64,000 bases of DNA from positions 124,001 to 188,000 of the forward strand of contig JAZQMQ010000009.1 of NCBI GenBank assembly GCA_045543555.1, in the 5' to 3' direction. The position numbers were made by a program, and so were the translations under genes. Every line of letters begins with the position of its first letter. The first letter of the stretch is position 1. Of this stretch, positions 42,500 to 50,442 are shown piece after piece. The DNA comes from Colimorpha_A sp045543555. Lineage in GTDB: Bacteria > Bacillota > Clostridia > Oscillospirales > CAG-272. A model generated the notes under the pieces. That model did no database searches. It was not told the origin of the DNA and saw only the letters and a program-made list of their open reading frames with translations.

Positions 42500-42541
42500 G
42501 AAATCCGAACCCTTCGCCTATCGGCTTTGTGTTCGGATTTC
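42500..42541 (-). terminator. Terminator of tRNA-Leu(CAG)
   Basis: GAAATCCGAAC and GTTCGGATTTC pair; TTTCTTTTTGTG follows on the minus strand a few bases after the tRNA 3' end. Confidence 0.85.
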
Positions 42542-42548
42542 TACTGTT

Positions 42549-42635
42549 TGGTGCGGGTAGCAGGGGTCGAACCTGTATGACCGTGAAGTCACTAGAACCT
42601 GAATCTAGCGCGTCTGCCAATTCCGCCATACCCGC
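42549..42635 (-). tRNA. tRNA-Leu (anticodon CAG)
   Basis: On the minus strand, GCGGGTA pairs with TACCCGC, the anticodon stem CTAGA/TCTAG closes TTCAGGT (anticodon CAG), the long variable arm is class II, and the T loop reads GGTTCGACC. CCA is encoded. The 5' end is repeated 187 bp upstream at 42823-42845. Confidence 0.95.
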
Positions 42636-42845
42636 ATATTACATATTAAATTTTCTGTTGTTTGTTACACGGAGCAGCTCTCCGTGGCGGCACTACGGCA
42701 GCCGCTTCCGCGTGACCGCTTGCGGTGCCCGAAATACGTCGTTCGCTTTCGCTCACCGTATTTCGACCGCTACGCCTTTTCGATCTCGCTTCATCCGCCC
42801 CCGGCGGCGCTCGCTCTCAAAGCTGCCAATTCCGCCATACCCGCA
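42614..42845. repeat. Direct repeat of the tRNA-Leu 5' end flanking a hairpin-rich insert
   Basis: CTGCCAATTCCGCCATACCC followed by GCA occurs at 42614-42636 (inside the tRNA) and again at 42823-42845. Between them lie about 186 bp made of small inverted repeats (GAAATACG with CGTATTTC, CGGAG with CTCCG, GCCGC with GCGGT), and no gene. It looks like an insertion of a non-coding element at a tRNA, or a partial tRNA duplication. Confidence 0.7.
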
Positions 42846-42992
42846 CGTCAACTTACCGTAATATTATATCACTAAAACTACGGTTTGTCAAGGGCTTTCA
42901 AAATATACAATTAAAAATATCAACACAAAATCAGGTGATGTAGAGCTTGGGGCTTATATCATCAAACGTTGGCTTCTTTTAAAAACAAATAA

Positions 42993-43018
42993 AGACCCAC
43001 ATCCTAAGACGTGGGTCT
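42993..43018. terminator. Hairpin terminator before lipoprotein pseudogene
   Basis: AGACCCAC and GTGGGTCT form an 8-bp stem; AAATTT follows on plus and TTTATTTG on minus, so it suits the minus-strand pseudogene. Confidence 0.7.
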
Positions 43019-43023
43019 AAATT

Positions 43024-43738
43024 TTATGCTGCGGGGGTGTAGTTTACAACGAACTCGCATATAGCGGTTACGGTATCCATTCCCTGTGCGCGAATGATGA
43101 AGTAGACGTTGGTGCATGCTGTCAGCTCTTTAGCAGAAGATGTCTGCTGCCCTGCATATGAGCCGCGATCCTTACCGGTATAACGGAACATATCCCACCA
43201 GTTGTGCATATTCTCCCCGATATGTACATCCATTACAGCACCACCGGAGCTTGCGGTCCAGTCGCGACCTGTTACGGTGTAGGAGTAGGTTCCGTCAGCA
43301 GGAGCGGTGAATCGGATGATGATAGCCTGACCCTTGGAAGCGAAGGGGAAGGAAAGACCGTTTGTTCTGTCTCCGAGTGTAAACTTGCCGTCGGCAGGTA
43401 TTAAGAATCTTCAGGAATTTCGGTTGAGGGTGCGGTAGGCTCGGGAGTAGTGATCTCAGGAGTCGTAATTTAGGGGGCAGTAACTTCCGGAGTGGTAGCC
43501 TCGGGAGTTGTTACCGCGGTGGTGGTTGTAGTGTTGTTTGATTCCTTCTTTGAAGTGCATGATGCAAGTGAAAATACTGTGCAAAGCGCAAGAACGATGC
43601 GAATAAGCTAGTAACCTCGGGCGTTGAGCTTGTTACAGTCATGCTTTCGGTTTCTTTTTCTTTTTATTTTCTGGAGCAGGACAGCATCGATAAGAGCGAT
43701 GCTGCTGCCAAAATAACACAGAGTAATCTTTTTACCAT
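43024..43738 (-). pseudogene. Chimeric decayed lipoprotein
   Basis: An ATG at 43738 with GGAG opens a lipoprotein signal (VILAAASLLSMLSC) but stops after three more residues. About 35 codons later a second lipoprotein signal without a start codon begins (VLALCTVFSLASC), followed by a Thr-Pro-Glu repeat (TTPEATTPEVTAP) interrupted by TAA. A frameshift near 43405 leads into the exported domain (FTLGDRTNGLSFPF, TAPADGTYSYTVTGRDW, CEFVVNYTPAA). Two lipoprotein genes seem to have fused and then lost function. Confidence 0.7.
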
Positions 43739-43816
43739 CAAAATCTCCATTTTGTCAATATTGATGATTAATTATAACATTTCTCATTGCGGTAAAATCA
43801 ATAGAATAAACAAAAC

Positions 43817-43842
43817 ACGCCGATTTTTTTGCAAATCGGCGT
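43817..43842 (-). terminator. Terminator of the EEP-MFS operon
   Basis: ACGCCGATTT and AAATCGGCGT form a perfect stem with GTTTTGTTTATT following on the minus strand. Confidence 0.8.
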
Positions 43843-43864
43843 TTTATGTGGTTTTAAAGAAGGA

Positions 43865-44644
43865 TCAATCAGCTCTCCACTGAATTTCCACGGGATAGTG
43901 ATCCGAAAGGTAAATGCCGTTACAGTTATCATCCCACAGAATTCCCTCGGTGCAGGAGGATGCGGTCTTTTCGTCGGTGAATATATAGTCGATCTTGACG
44001 GCTTTTTCGAGTGCGCCGAAGGCATGGAAGGTGCCTTCTATATTCGACGTAAGATCGGTCAGCTTGGGCGCTGTAAATGAGTTGAATATTGACAGACACT
44101 CACTTTCGGGCATGGCGTTGAAGTCGCCCATTATGAATACGGGAAGACCGTAAGTATTGCTGTCCTCATTAACCCTGTTAAGAAGAAGTTTGGAGCCGTC
44201 GATTCTTGCCTTCGCACCTACATGATCAAGGTGCGCATTGTAAACGAAGAACACTTTTTTTCCTTTACGAAGCATTGTTGTGGTTGCGATACGCGGACAT
44301 ACGCTCTGATCCTCGGTGAATCGTGATGCGGGGATCTTGGGCGTGGGAGAGAGCCAGAAAAATTCGTGAGAGAGCAGCTCTACTCCGTCTCTTACCATAA
44401 TACAAAGTCCTTCATCGTTAAAGGCTTCCATTCTGCCGTTATATATAACGGTATAGTCATTCAGACTTCTGCGCAGCAGGGATACGTGAGGAGACGTTAC
44501 CTCCTGAAAGCAAACGACATCGGGCTTCTCCGCGCCGATCTTATCCAAAACAAGACCTGCACGGTGAACGAAAGCATTTACTCCGTCAACGGCGCTATAA
44601 CAGCAACGAATGTTAAAGGTTACAATTTTAATATTTTCTGACAT
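43865..44644 (-). CDS. Endonuclease/exonuclease/phosphatase family protein
   Basis: 259 aa. The EEP fold is visible from IKIVTFNIRC, DVVCFQEVTSP (the metal-binding Glu), NAHLDHVGAKAR, VFIMGDFNAMPES and DYIFTDE to LSDHYPVEIQW (final Asp-His). There is no signal peptide. The family includes nucleases, phosphatases and sphingomyelinases. It is the last gene of an operon with a second EEP gene, an MFS transporter and a broken FAD oxidoreductase. The substrate is unknown but may be the imported compound. Confidence 0.85.
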   Translation of the reverse strand: MSENIKIVTFNIRCCYSAVDGVNAFVHRAGLVLDKIGAEKPDVVCFQEVTSPHVSLLRRSLNDYTVIYNGRMEAFNDEGLCIMVRDGVELLSHEFFWLSPTPKIPASRFTEDQSVCPRIATTTMLRKGKKVFFVYNAHLDHVGAKARIDGSKLLLNRVNEDSNTYGLPVFIMGDFNAMPESECLSIFNSFTAPKLTDLTSNIEGTFHAFGALEKAVKIDYIFTDEKTASSCTEGILWDDNCNGIYLSDHYPVEIQWRAD

Positions 44645-44665
44645 GCTTATTTACTCCTTTTTTTA

Positions 44666-45367
44666 TCAGAATTCAATGTCTGCTATGTGTGGAAGGTGAT
44701 CCGACGCCACTATGCTCGGTATTTCGGCGGCAATCACCTTTATGTCCGGGGATACGAATACGTAGTCGATCTTTCTGTCGGGTTTTACCGATGGGAATGA
44801 ATTTTTTGATCCGATTATTACATCCGAGGTGTCGATCATCCTTGCCCTTATTGGATCGAGCACGGAGTCACTTGGGAGAACGTTGAAATCCCCCATAAGA
44901 ACGGTTTTTTCCGTATTAAGATATGGAAGTATTGTTTTCACCGCGTTTTCGGCTTCGATCGGTGTAAGTCCGAAGTGAATAACGAGAACGGTAAGACCGT
45001 TTTCGAGCTTTGCGCGAAGAAGACATCTGCTTTCATAGTAACGCTTTTCGGTATTCGGATATGGCGGAGGAACGGGAATTACCTCTTTTTCCGCAATTTT
45101 TATCTTTGAAAGCAGACCGTTTCCGTAGGGGCCTTCCTTAAGCAGTATTGCCTGTGCGAAATAGCTGTCGGTCATTTCTGTAAGTGAGAAAAGGCTTCCC
45201 ACCTGATCGGTGTATTCGGGGTCGGGACCTTCGTTTCTCATTTCATTTAAGCCAACAACGTCTGCTTTCAGGCTATTTATTGTGTTTGCCATTATATCGA
45301 AATCGATTTTTCTCTCGATATAGTTAAGACAGTGCTGGGTGTTAAAGGTCATTACACGAAGCTTCAT
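44666..45367 (-). CDS. Endonuclease/exonuclease/phosphatase family protein (second copy)
   Basis: 233 aa. VMTFNTQHCLNY, DVVGLNEMRNE, LVIHFGLTPIEAEN, VLMGDFNVLPSD and IVASDHLPHIADIEF show the complete EEP active-site set. It differs enough from its neighbour to be an old duplication or a second recruitment. Its start overlaps the MFS stop by four bases, so the pair is coupled. Confidence 0.85.
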   Translation of the reverse strand: MKLRVMTFNTQHCLNYIERKIDFDIMANTINSLKADVVGLNEMRNEGPDPEYTDQVGSLFSLTEMTDSYFAQAILLKEGPYGNGLLSKIKIAEKEVIPVPPPYPNTEKRYYESRCLLRAKLENGLTVLVIHFGLTPIEAENAVKTILPYLNTEKTVLMGDFNVLPSDSVLDPIRARMIDTSDVIIGSKNSFPSVKPDRKIDYVFVSPDIKVIAAEIPSIVASDHLPHIADIEF

Positions 45368-46608
45368 TGTGCCTTATCCTTTCTTTTAGATCTTTTCCAA
45401 AGCACAAGGAACAGTAAGGCTGCGGCGAGAGGGAAAAGCGATCCAATCAGCATTCCTAGTCTCATTCCGAGCTGCTCTGTCGTTGTTCCGAGCTTGAGTG
45501 CAATATCTGTAAACGAGGGAATAGCCATTGCCGAGTCGGTTATTATACCGACAAGCTGAGGACCGATGGAAGCTCCGAGATCACCGCCCGCAGCCATCAT
45601 GGCATACATAACGACACCACCTGCGGGAAGGGAATGCTCTGCGGCTATAAGGCTTCCCGGCCAAAGCATCGAAACGCAGAAGCCCGTGAAGGCGCATCCG
45701 ATAAGTCCTATTACGGGGATAGGACAGAGTGATGCTACGAGATAGCATACAAATGCACCGAGCGAGCCAAGACACAGGACCTTTTCGATGTTCTTCCCTA
45801 TTTTTGCATAGAGTGAGCGTCCCGTACCAAGAGCCACCGCAAAAAGAGCAACGCCGAAGATATCTCCGAGCATCTTATCAAGCCCGAGAGCCTTTTCAAG
45901 ATATCCCGAAGCCCACTGTGCCATGGTACATTCACTTGCTCCGCCGAGGAAGATGCCGATTATAAATATCATAACTCCCGAATTGCGAAGGAACGACAGC
46001 GCACCCGACGCTCTTTCGGGGGTTGGCATCGAGGGGATCGTTGACTTTGTATAGAAAAGTGCTGACGTAAGCGGAACCAAGGTCAGAATTATGGGAAGCC
46101 ACTGCCATGCTTGAGAGGGTGTGATCTTAAGGTAAACCGTTGCGAAAACAACGAGTCCTACTACGCCCCACGCATAAATCGAATGGAGCTTGCTCATCTC
46201 TCTGTCGGGATCGTCAGAAGGAATAGCCGCAATAACTGGAGATATAAGCACCTCTGCAAGACCCGATGCCGCGGAAAATACGATCGTTCCGATAACCAAG
46301 CCGAAATACACTGCGCTTGGGAACAGCGTGGGGGCTAATGCAAACAGGATCATACCAACCGAGGCTATTATCGGAATGGTCTTTACGGTCTTTCCGATAT
46401 TGAATTTGTGTGAAAAGAATGAGAATACCAAGTCAACTCCAAGCTGCGTGAAAAAGTTTATAAGCACGAGGGATCCAAGCAGGGAATAGGAGATACCATA
46501 AAGCTGTCTGAACGTAAGGAACAGCAGCGGCGGTAGATTACCGACGATAGACATCGTTATGTTTGTGAGGTAGCAGGCGGTTTTTAAGGTCTTATAATTC
46601 TTGCTCAT
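45364..46608 (-). CDS. Major facilitator superfamily transporter
   Basis: 414 aa with twelve predicted membrane segments. The N-terminal half has NLPPLLFLTFRQLYGISYS and the loop 2-3 region; the second half has FLGGASECTMAQWASGYLEK, also seen in FucP/sugar-type MFS proteins of Clostridia. It ends in WKRSKRKDKAQ, cytoplasmic and basic. A sugar or related solute is likely. It starts 15 bp after the FAD-oxidoreductase pseudogene and overlaps the next EEP gene. Confidence 0.85.
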   Translation of the reverse strand: MSKNYKTLKTACYLTNITMSIVGNLPPLLFLTFRQLYGISYSLLGSLVLINFFTQLGVDLVFSFFSHKFNIGKTVKTIPIIASVGMILFALAPTLFPSAVYFGLVIGTIVFSAASGLAEVLISPVIAAIPSDDPDREMSKLHSIYAWGVVGLVVFATVYLKITPSQAWQWLPIILTLVPLTSALFYTKSTIPSMPTPERASGALSFLRNSGVMIFIIGIFLGGASECTMAQWASGYLEKALGLDKMLGDIFGVALFAVALGTGRSLYAKIGKNIEKVLCLGSLGAFVCYLVASLCPIPVIGLIGCAFTGFCVSMLWPGSLIAAEHSLPAGGVVMYAMMAAGGDLGASIGPQLVGIITDSAMAIPSFTDIALKLGTTTEQLGMRLGMLIGSLFPLAAALLFLVLWKRSKRKDKAQ

Positions 46609-46622
46609 GATGTTCCTTTCAT

Positions 46623-47859
46623 TTAGACTGTAAAGGCTCCGTTTTTGGTTAAGGTGCTTCGCAGCTCGTTTATATTGATACTTTTTGTGTCGGTCTTATA
46701 TATCTTGCCGCGAGAGCAATTGCGGTTCCCGCCGCTTCACCGATACTGCATACGGTGGGCATGATGCGCAGAGATGCCTGTGCGTTATGGTCGGCGCTAA
46801 TGCATCTTCCCGCCACAAGCAGATTTTTTGACTGTTTTTGGATAAGACAGCGATACGGAATTGTATAATAGGTTCCGGGCTTGAAATAATATATACTGGT
46901 GCCCGTTCCCTCGGGATTGTGTATGTCTATTTCGTAGTTGCAGGCGGCAATGGAAGCGTCGAACACTGTACATTCATTTTCGGTGAGCAGATGCTCGCCT
47001 ACGATCATTCTGCTCTCCCTTACGCCGATCTCTGCGGCTGTCATCATAAGAAACGCATTTTCAAAGCCGTCGGCATACTCTTTTAAAAAGGAGAATATTT
47101 CACTTACCTGTTTACGCCCCTCAATTTCCGCCTTTGTGAATTCAAACGGGTCGGTGGGGTTTAGCTTAATAACTCTTGTCGTATTGAAATGCAAAGCGTT
47201 ATTTACGGGATACTTGAAAACCAAAATATTTTCTCTCAGATTTCGCAGCTTCCCGTTTTCAAGAGCCTTTGCGTGCTTTTCACTTAACGCTCTGTAGCCC
47301 TTAAAAAACGCGTCGACGTCAACGTTTCCGACTCTGAAGCAGAGTATCATTGGCTGACAAAGACCGCCTCGCGTCCGGGAGTTGTTGGATATCCCGCAAG
47401 GAAGGTTATCTGTGCATCGCCCGTTGCATCGATAAAATATTCCGCTTCAATCTCGGTTACACCGTTTCTGCAGGCAAAATATAGCTTTTGAACCTTACCT
47501 TCATTGCAGTCTGCCTTAAAAAGATAGGCGTGGTAAAGAAGATCTATTTCTGCTTCCTCCGCCATGTCGTTCAAAAGTGCTTTCAGCTCTTCTTCGAGGA
47601 AGCATTCCTTCCACATAGCGTTCCGCTTTTCCATTTTATCGAGTATCTCAAGGAAAATTCCCGCGGACAGATCGAGCTTATTACCGTCCTTCATGGTCCA
47701 GTTTCTCATGAAGGGATTAACAAGGCAATTGACTGCGGCACCGCCGAGGCAGTTTGACTTATCGATCAATGTGACCTTGGAGCCGCCTCATGAAGCAGAC
47801 AGAGCCGCCGCAAATCCGGCAAAGCCTCCGCCAACGACCGCAACGTCGTACTTATTCAT
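46623..47859 (-). pseudogene. FAD-dependent oxidoreductase, broken by three lesions
   Basis: ATG 47859 behind GGAGG starts DVAVVGGGFAGFAAALSAS, the FAD-binding Rossmann fold, then a TGA (47788-47790) interrupts before GGSKVTLIDK. The frame resumes (CLGGAAVNCLVNPFMRNW, YFIDATGDAQ) and shifts near 47350, where the other frame reads GLCQPMILCFRVGNVD. A third shift near 46702 is needed to reach KSININELR and the stop at 46623. The C-terminal GRCISADHNAQASLRIMPT is typical of FAD_oxidored proteins. It heads the MFS-EEP operon, which still has its promoter. Confidence 0.8.
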
Positions 47860-47888
47860 ATCCAACCTCCGCTAAAATACCATCAAAC

Positions 47889-47917
47889 ATTATATCACAA
47901 GAGTAAAAAAATGCAAC
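47889..47917 (-). promoter_or_regulatory. Promoter of the FAD-oxidoreductase/MFS/EEP operon
   Basis: Minus strand TATAAT at 47894-47889 with TTGCAT about 16 bp upstream. Confidence 0.6.
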
Positions 47918-47957
47918 AGTTTGCGGAGTTTTCACGAATATTTTTGAGAAAAAATGC

Positions 47958-47986
47958 TTGAATTTTTTCAAATTTTAAGTTATACT
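47958..47986 (+). promoter_or_regulatory. Promoter of the phosphoribosyltransferase-like gene
   Basis: TTGAAT (47958-47963), 17 bp, TATACT (47981-47986), then AAAGGAG before the ATG. Confidence 0.75.
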
Positions 47987-48012
47987 GAAAAAAAGCGTAA
48001 AGGAGAAACGAT

Positions 48013-48654
48013 ATGCCGACAGAAAAATCATACAAGATAAGAACCAAAAAAAGCAATCTGTTTCTTCGCGTAAGCAAGGGACATTTTGCAACGAGTCATA
48101 GCCATATCAATTATTATATCGACATTGTAAAGCAAAAAACACGTCTTTCCGAGGCAAAGGCAGTGGCAGAGGAGCTTGCATCGAGATATTTTATGAATTC
48201 CATAGTTAATACCGTACTTTGTCTTGACGGAACCGAGGTAATCGGAACCTGTATAGCGGACGATCTTACAAGAAGCGGATATGCTGCTCTTAATTCAAAT
48301 CAAACAATAAATATCGTCACTCCCGAGCACACGACGGGAAGCCAGCTTATTTTCAGAGACAATACGGTTCCGATGATAAACGGCTGTTACGTCCTTATAC
48401 TTGCCGCGTCGGTAATAACGGGATATACGGCAAAGGCGGCGGTTGAAGCGATCCGTTATTACGGAGGAAACGTCGCGGGAATTGCCTCGATCTTTGCAAC
48501 CGCTGAAGAGTGTATGGGATATAAGGTCGAAAGTGTTTTCGATCTTAACGACCTTAACGATTACGTGAGCTACGCCTCACATGAGTGTCCGATGTGCCGT
48601 AACGGGCAGCGAATCGATGCGCTTGTAAACGGCTTCGGTTATTCAAAGCTTTAA
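48013..48654 (+). CDS. Phosphoribosyltransferase-like protein (PyrE-related)
   Basis: 213 aa. The fold resembles orotate phosphoribosyltransferases, with the PRPP-loop region in VLILAASVITGYTAKAAVEA. The two acidic residues of the canonical DDVITTGGT are replaced by AA, so PRPP binding may be altered or lost. The C-terminus has a CPMC pair (SHECPMCRNGQRIDALVNGFG), possibly for metal. This small group occurs in Clostridia without pyr genes next to it. A role in pyrimidine salvage is not supported by the neighbours. Confidence 0.65.
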   Translation: MPTEKSYKIRTKKSNLFLRVSKGHFATSHSHINYYIDIVKQKTRLSEAKAVAEELASRYFMNSIVNTVLCLDGTEVIGTCIADDLTRSGYAALNSNQTINIVTPEHTTGSQLIFRDNTVPMINGCYVLILAASVITGYTAKAAVEAIRYYGGNVAGIASIFATAEECMGYKVESVFDLNDLNDYVSYASHECPMCRNGQRIDALVNGFGYSKL

Positions 48655-48659
48655 TATCA

Positions 48660-48830
48660 ACGAAAAGCCTCCCTCCGAGAGGAATGTGGCACGCGTTAGC
48701 GTGACGGAAGGAGCCTGCGTGACTTTGAAATTAGATTAAACTTCATTGTAACGCACTCTCCCTCACCCGACTTCGTCGGGAGCTCCCTCCCGGGGGAGCC
48801 TTTGAGTATATACATCTTTAGGGGTATGGG
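48660..48830. repeat. Intergenic inverted-repeat element with CCTCCCTCCGAGAGG core
   Basis: Two oppositely oriented modules face each other: GCCTCCCTCCGAGAGG with ACGCGTTAGCGTGACGG on the left, and CTCCCTCACCCGACTTCGTC with GGGAGCTCCCTCCCGGGGGA on the right. It resembles the imperfect palindromic repeats scattered in gut Clostridia. It holds no gene; 48830-48915 shows nothing further. Confidence 0.6.
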
Positions 48831-48915
48831 CTTTGTCCGACGCCTTTGTAATACAAAGGCGAAACCGGCGATAAAACGGAACGATAAATTGAAAATTATA
48901 AAAAGGGGGTTTGAT

Positions 48916-49325
48916 ATGAAAAGAAAAATTTTACTACGTTACTTGCGTGTGTATTACTGATGCCGCTATTTGTATCCTGCAACGGAAAAACCAAGAGCCT
49001 TGCGGAGTGTGGAGAAGATGTTATTTCTTTAATGGCTGAAATGATTGAGAGTGAAGATTATAAATCCTTATACAATCTTCCCGTTGAATACGAGGATCAA
49101 GTAAACAGATTAAGTGAGGGCAATTATTCGAAAAGCATTGCAGTATATGAGATATTAATTTCGGAAGATGAATTGCTGGATAAAACTATTCATAAACAAG
49201 GATTGTCAAAAGAGCTGTATGAATATATTTGTTCATCAGCGTATGTTTCTTTTGCTTCACGTATTAATCAGGCAAGCGGTGTTGAAGCTTTGGGCATAAA
49301 TGATATAACTATAAAAAAACAATAA
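48916..49325 (+). pseudogene. Small lipoprotein frameshifted in its signal peptide
   Basis: ATG 48916 behind AAAAGGGGG opens a frame that stops at 48960. If the five-A run at 48924-48928 had six, it would read KNFTTLLACVLLMPLFVSC with a proper lipobox and continue for about 135 residues (SLAECGEDVISLMAEMIESE and so on) to 49325. No family recognised. The slip is in a homopolymer, so this may be phase variation, a sequencing error or a young pseudogene. Confidence 0.65.
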
Positions 49326-49374
49326 AATTATTTTTGTGTTCTTTGACCTGACATTTTTTCTTATTCAACAAACA

Positions 49375-49404
49375 CCCCGACAGACCTTTGAGAATCTGTC
49401 GGGG
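49375..49404 (+). terminator. Terminator after the frameshifted lipoprotein gene
   Basis: CCCCGACAGA and TCTGTCGGGG form a perfect 10-bp stem followed by TTTCTTATTTG. The stem is the same as that at 2812-2841. From 49410 to 49496 nothing clear is seen. Confidence 0.75.
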
Positions 49405-49496
49405 TTTCTTATTTGCGGCGGGAGCAAGCCCCCACCCTGCGGCGAAATGGTAAACATCCTTATGAGAAGAAGCCTTTTCGTCGGCGTTTTTTATAT

Positions 49497-50426
49497 TTAC
49501 ATCATCATATTCATAAGACGGTCGTTGAATTCCTTTGCGGTATCGTAGCCCATCTTCTTCTGACGGTTATTCATTGCCGCGATCTCAAGAATTACAGCGA
49601 GGTTTCGTCCGGGACGGACGGGGATCGTCATTGTCGGGATCTTTATTCCCATAATATCGGTGTACTGGGTTTCAAGTCCGAAGCGGTCGTACATTTTTCC
49701 CTGTACCCAAGGCTCGAAATTAATTATGAGGTCCACCTTCTCGGTGTTCTTTACCGCGCCCATACCGAAAATGCGCTTAACGTCCACGATTCCGATTCCA
49801 CGAAGCTCAACGTAGTGGCGAATGAGCTCGGGAGCAGAGCCTACCAGTGTTTTTGCAGATACCTTCTTGATCTCAACAGCGTCGTCGGCGATAAGACGGT
49901 GACCTCTCTTAACAAGCTCGATCGCGGTTTCGCTCTTACCGATTCCGCTGTCTCCGAGAATCAGGATACCTTCGCCGTAAACCTCAACGAGAACGCCGTG
50001 ACGTGTTATTCTCGGAGCGAGCTTGACGGAAAGGGAACCTATTATTGCCGCCATAAATTCCGAAGTCCTCTGTGCAGTGCGGAGTATCGGAACACCGTGA
50101 CGCTCCGCAGACTCTATCATCTCCTTGCAAGCGGGAAGTGAGGTTGAGATTACTATTGCAACCGGGTTGTAGGAGAAGAACTTATCAAACATTGCGGGGC
50201 GGTCTTCTACAGGGACATTATTTATGTAATCTGCTTCGCTTATGCCTATTATTTGAATGCGTCCGGGCTCGAAATATCCGAAATGTCCCGTTAATGCAAG
50301 CCCCGGACGGTTTATCTCGTTTCTTTCGACCTTTCTTTCTCTGTCAACGTTTGCGCTGACACATTCAAGCTGAAATTCATCGATGATGCTTCCGAGAGTT
50401 ACGGAATAGCTTAAGCTGTTATCCAT
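49497..50426 (-). CDS. hprK: HPr kinase/phosphorylase
   Basis: 309 aa. The P-loop is in ILILGDSGIGKSETAIELV and the capping region follows as HRLIADDAVEI; ELRGIGIVDVKRIFG and IPVRPGRNLAVILEIAAMN complete the HprK signature. It phosphorylates Ser46 of HPr in response to glycolytic intermediates, controlling carbon catabolite repression with CcpA. It is the last gene of the minus-strand run, 17 bp after rqcH. Confidence 0.96.
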   Translation of the reverse strand: MDNSLSYSVTLGSIIDEFQLECVSANVDRERKVERNEINRPGLALTGHFGYFEPGRIQIIGISEADYINNVPVEDRPAMFDKFFSYNPVAIVISTSLPACKEMIESAERHGVPILRTAQRTSEFMAAIIGSLSVKLAPRITRHGVLVEVYGEGILILGDSGIGKSETAIELVKRGHRLIADDAVEIKKVSAKTLVGSAPELIRHYVELRGIGIVDVKRIFGMGAVKNTEKVDLIINFEPWVQGKMYDRFGLETQYTDIMGIKIPTMTIPVRPGRNLAVILEIAAMNNRQKKMGYDTAKEFNDRLMNMMM

Positions 50427-50442
50427 TTTAGATTAATTCCTT

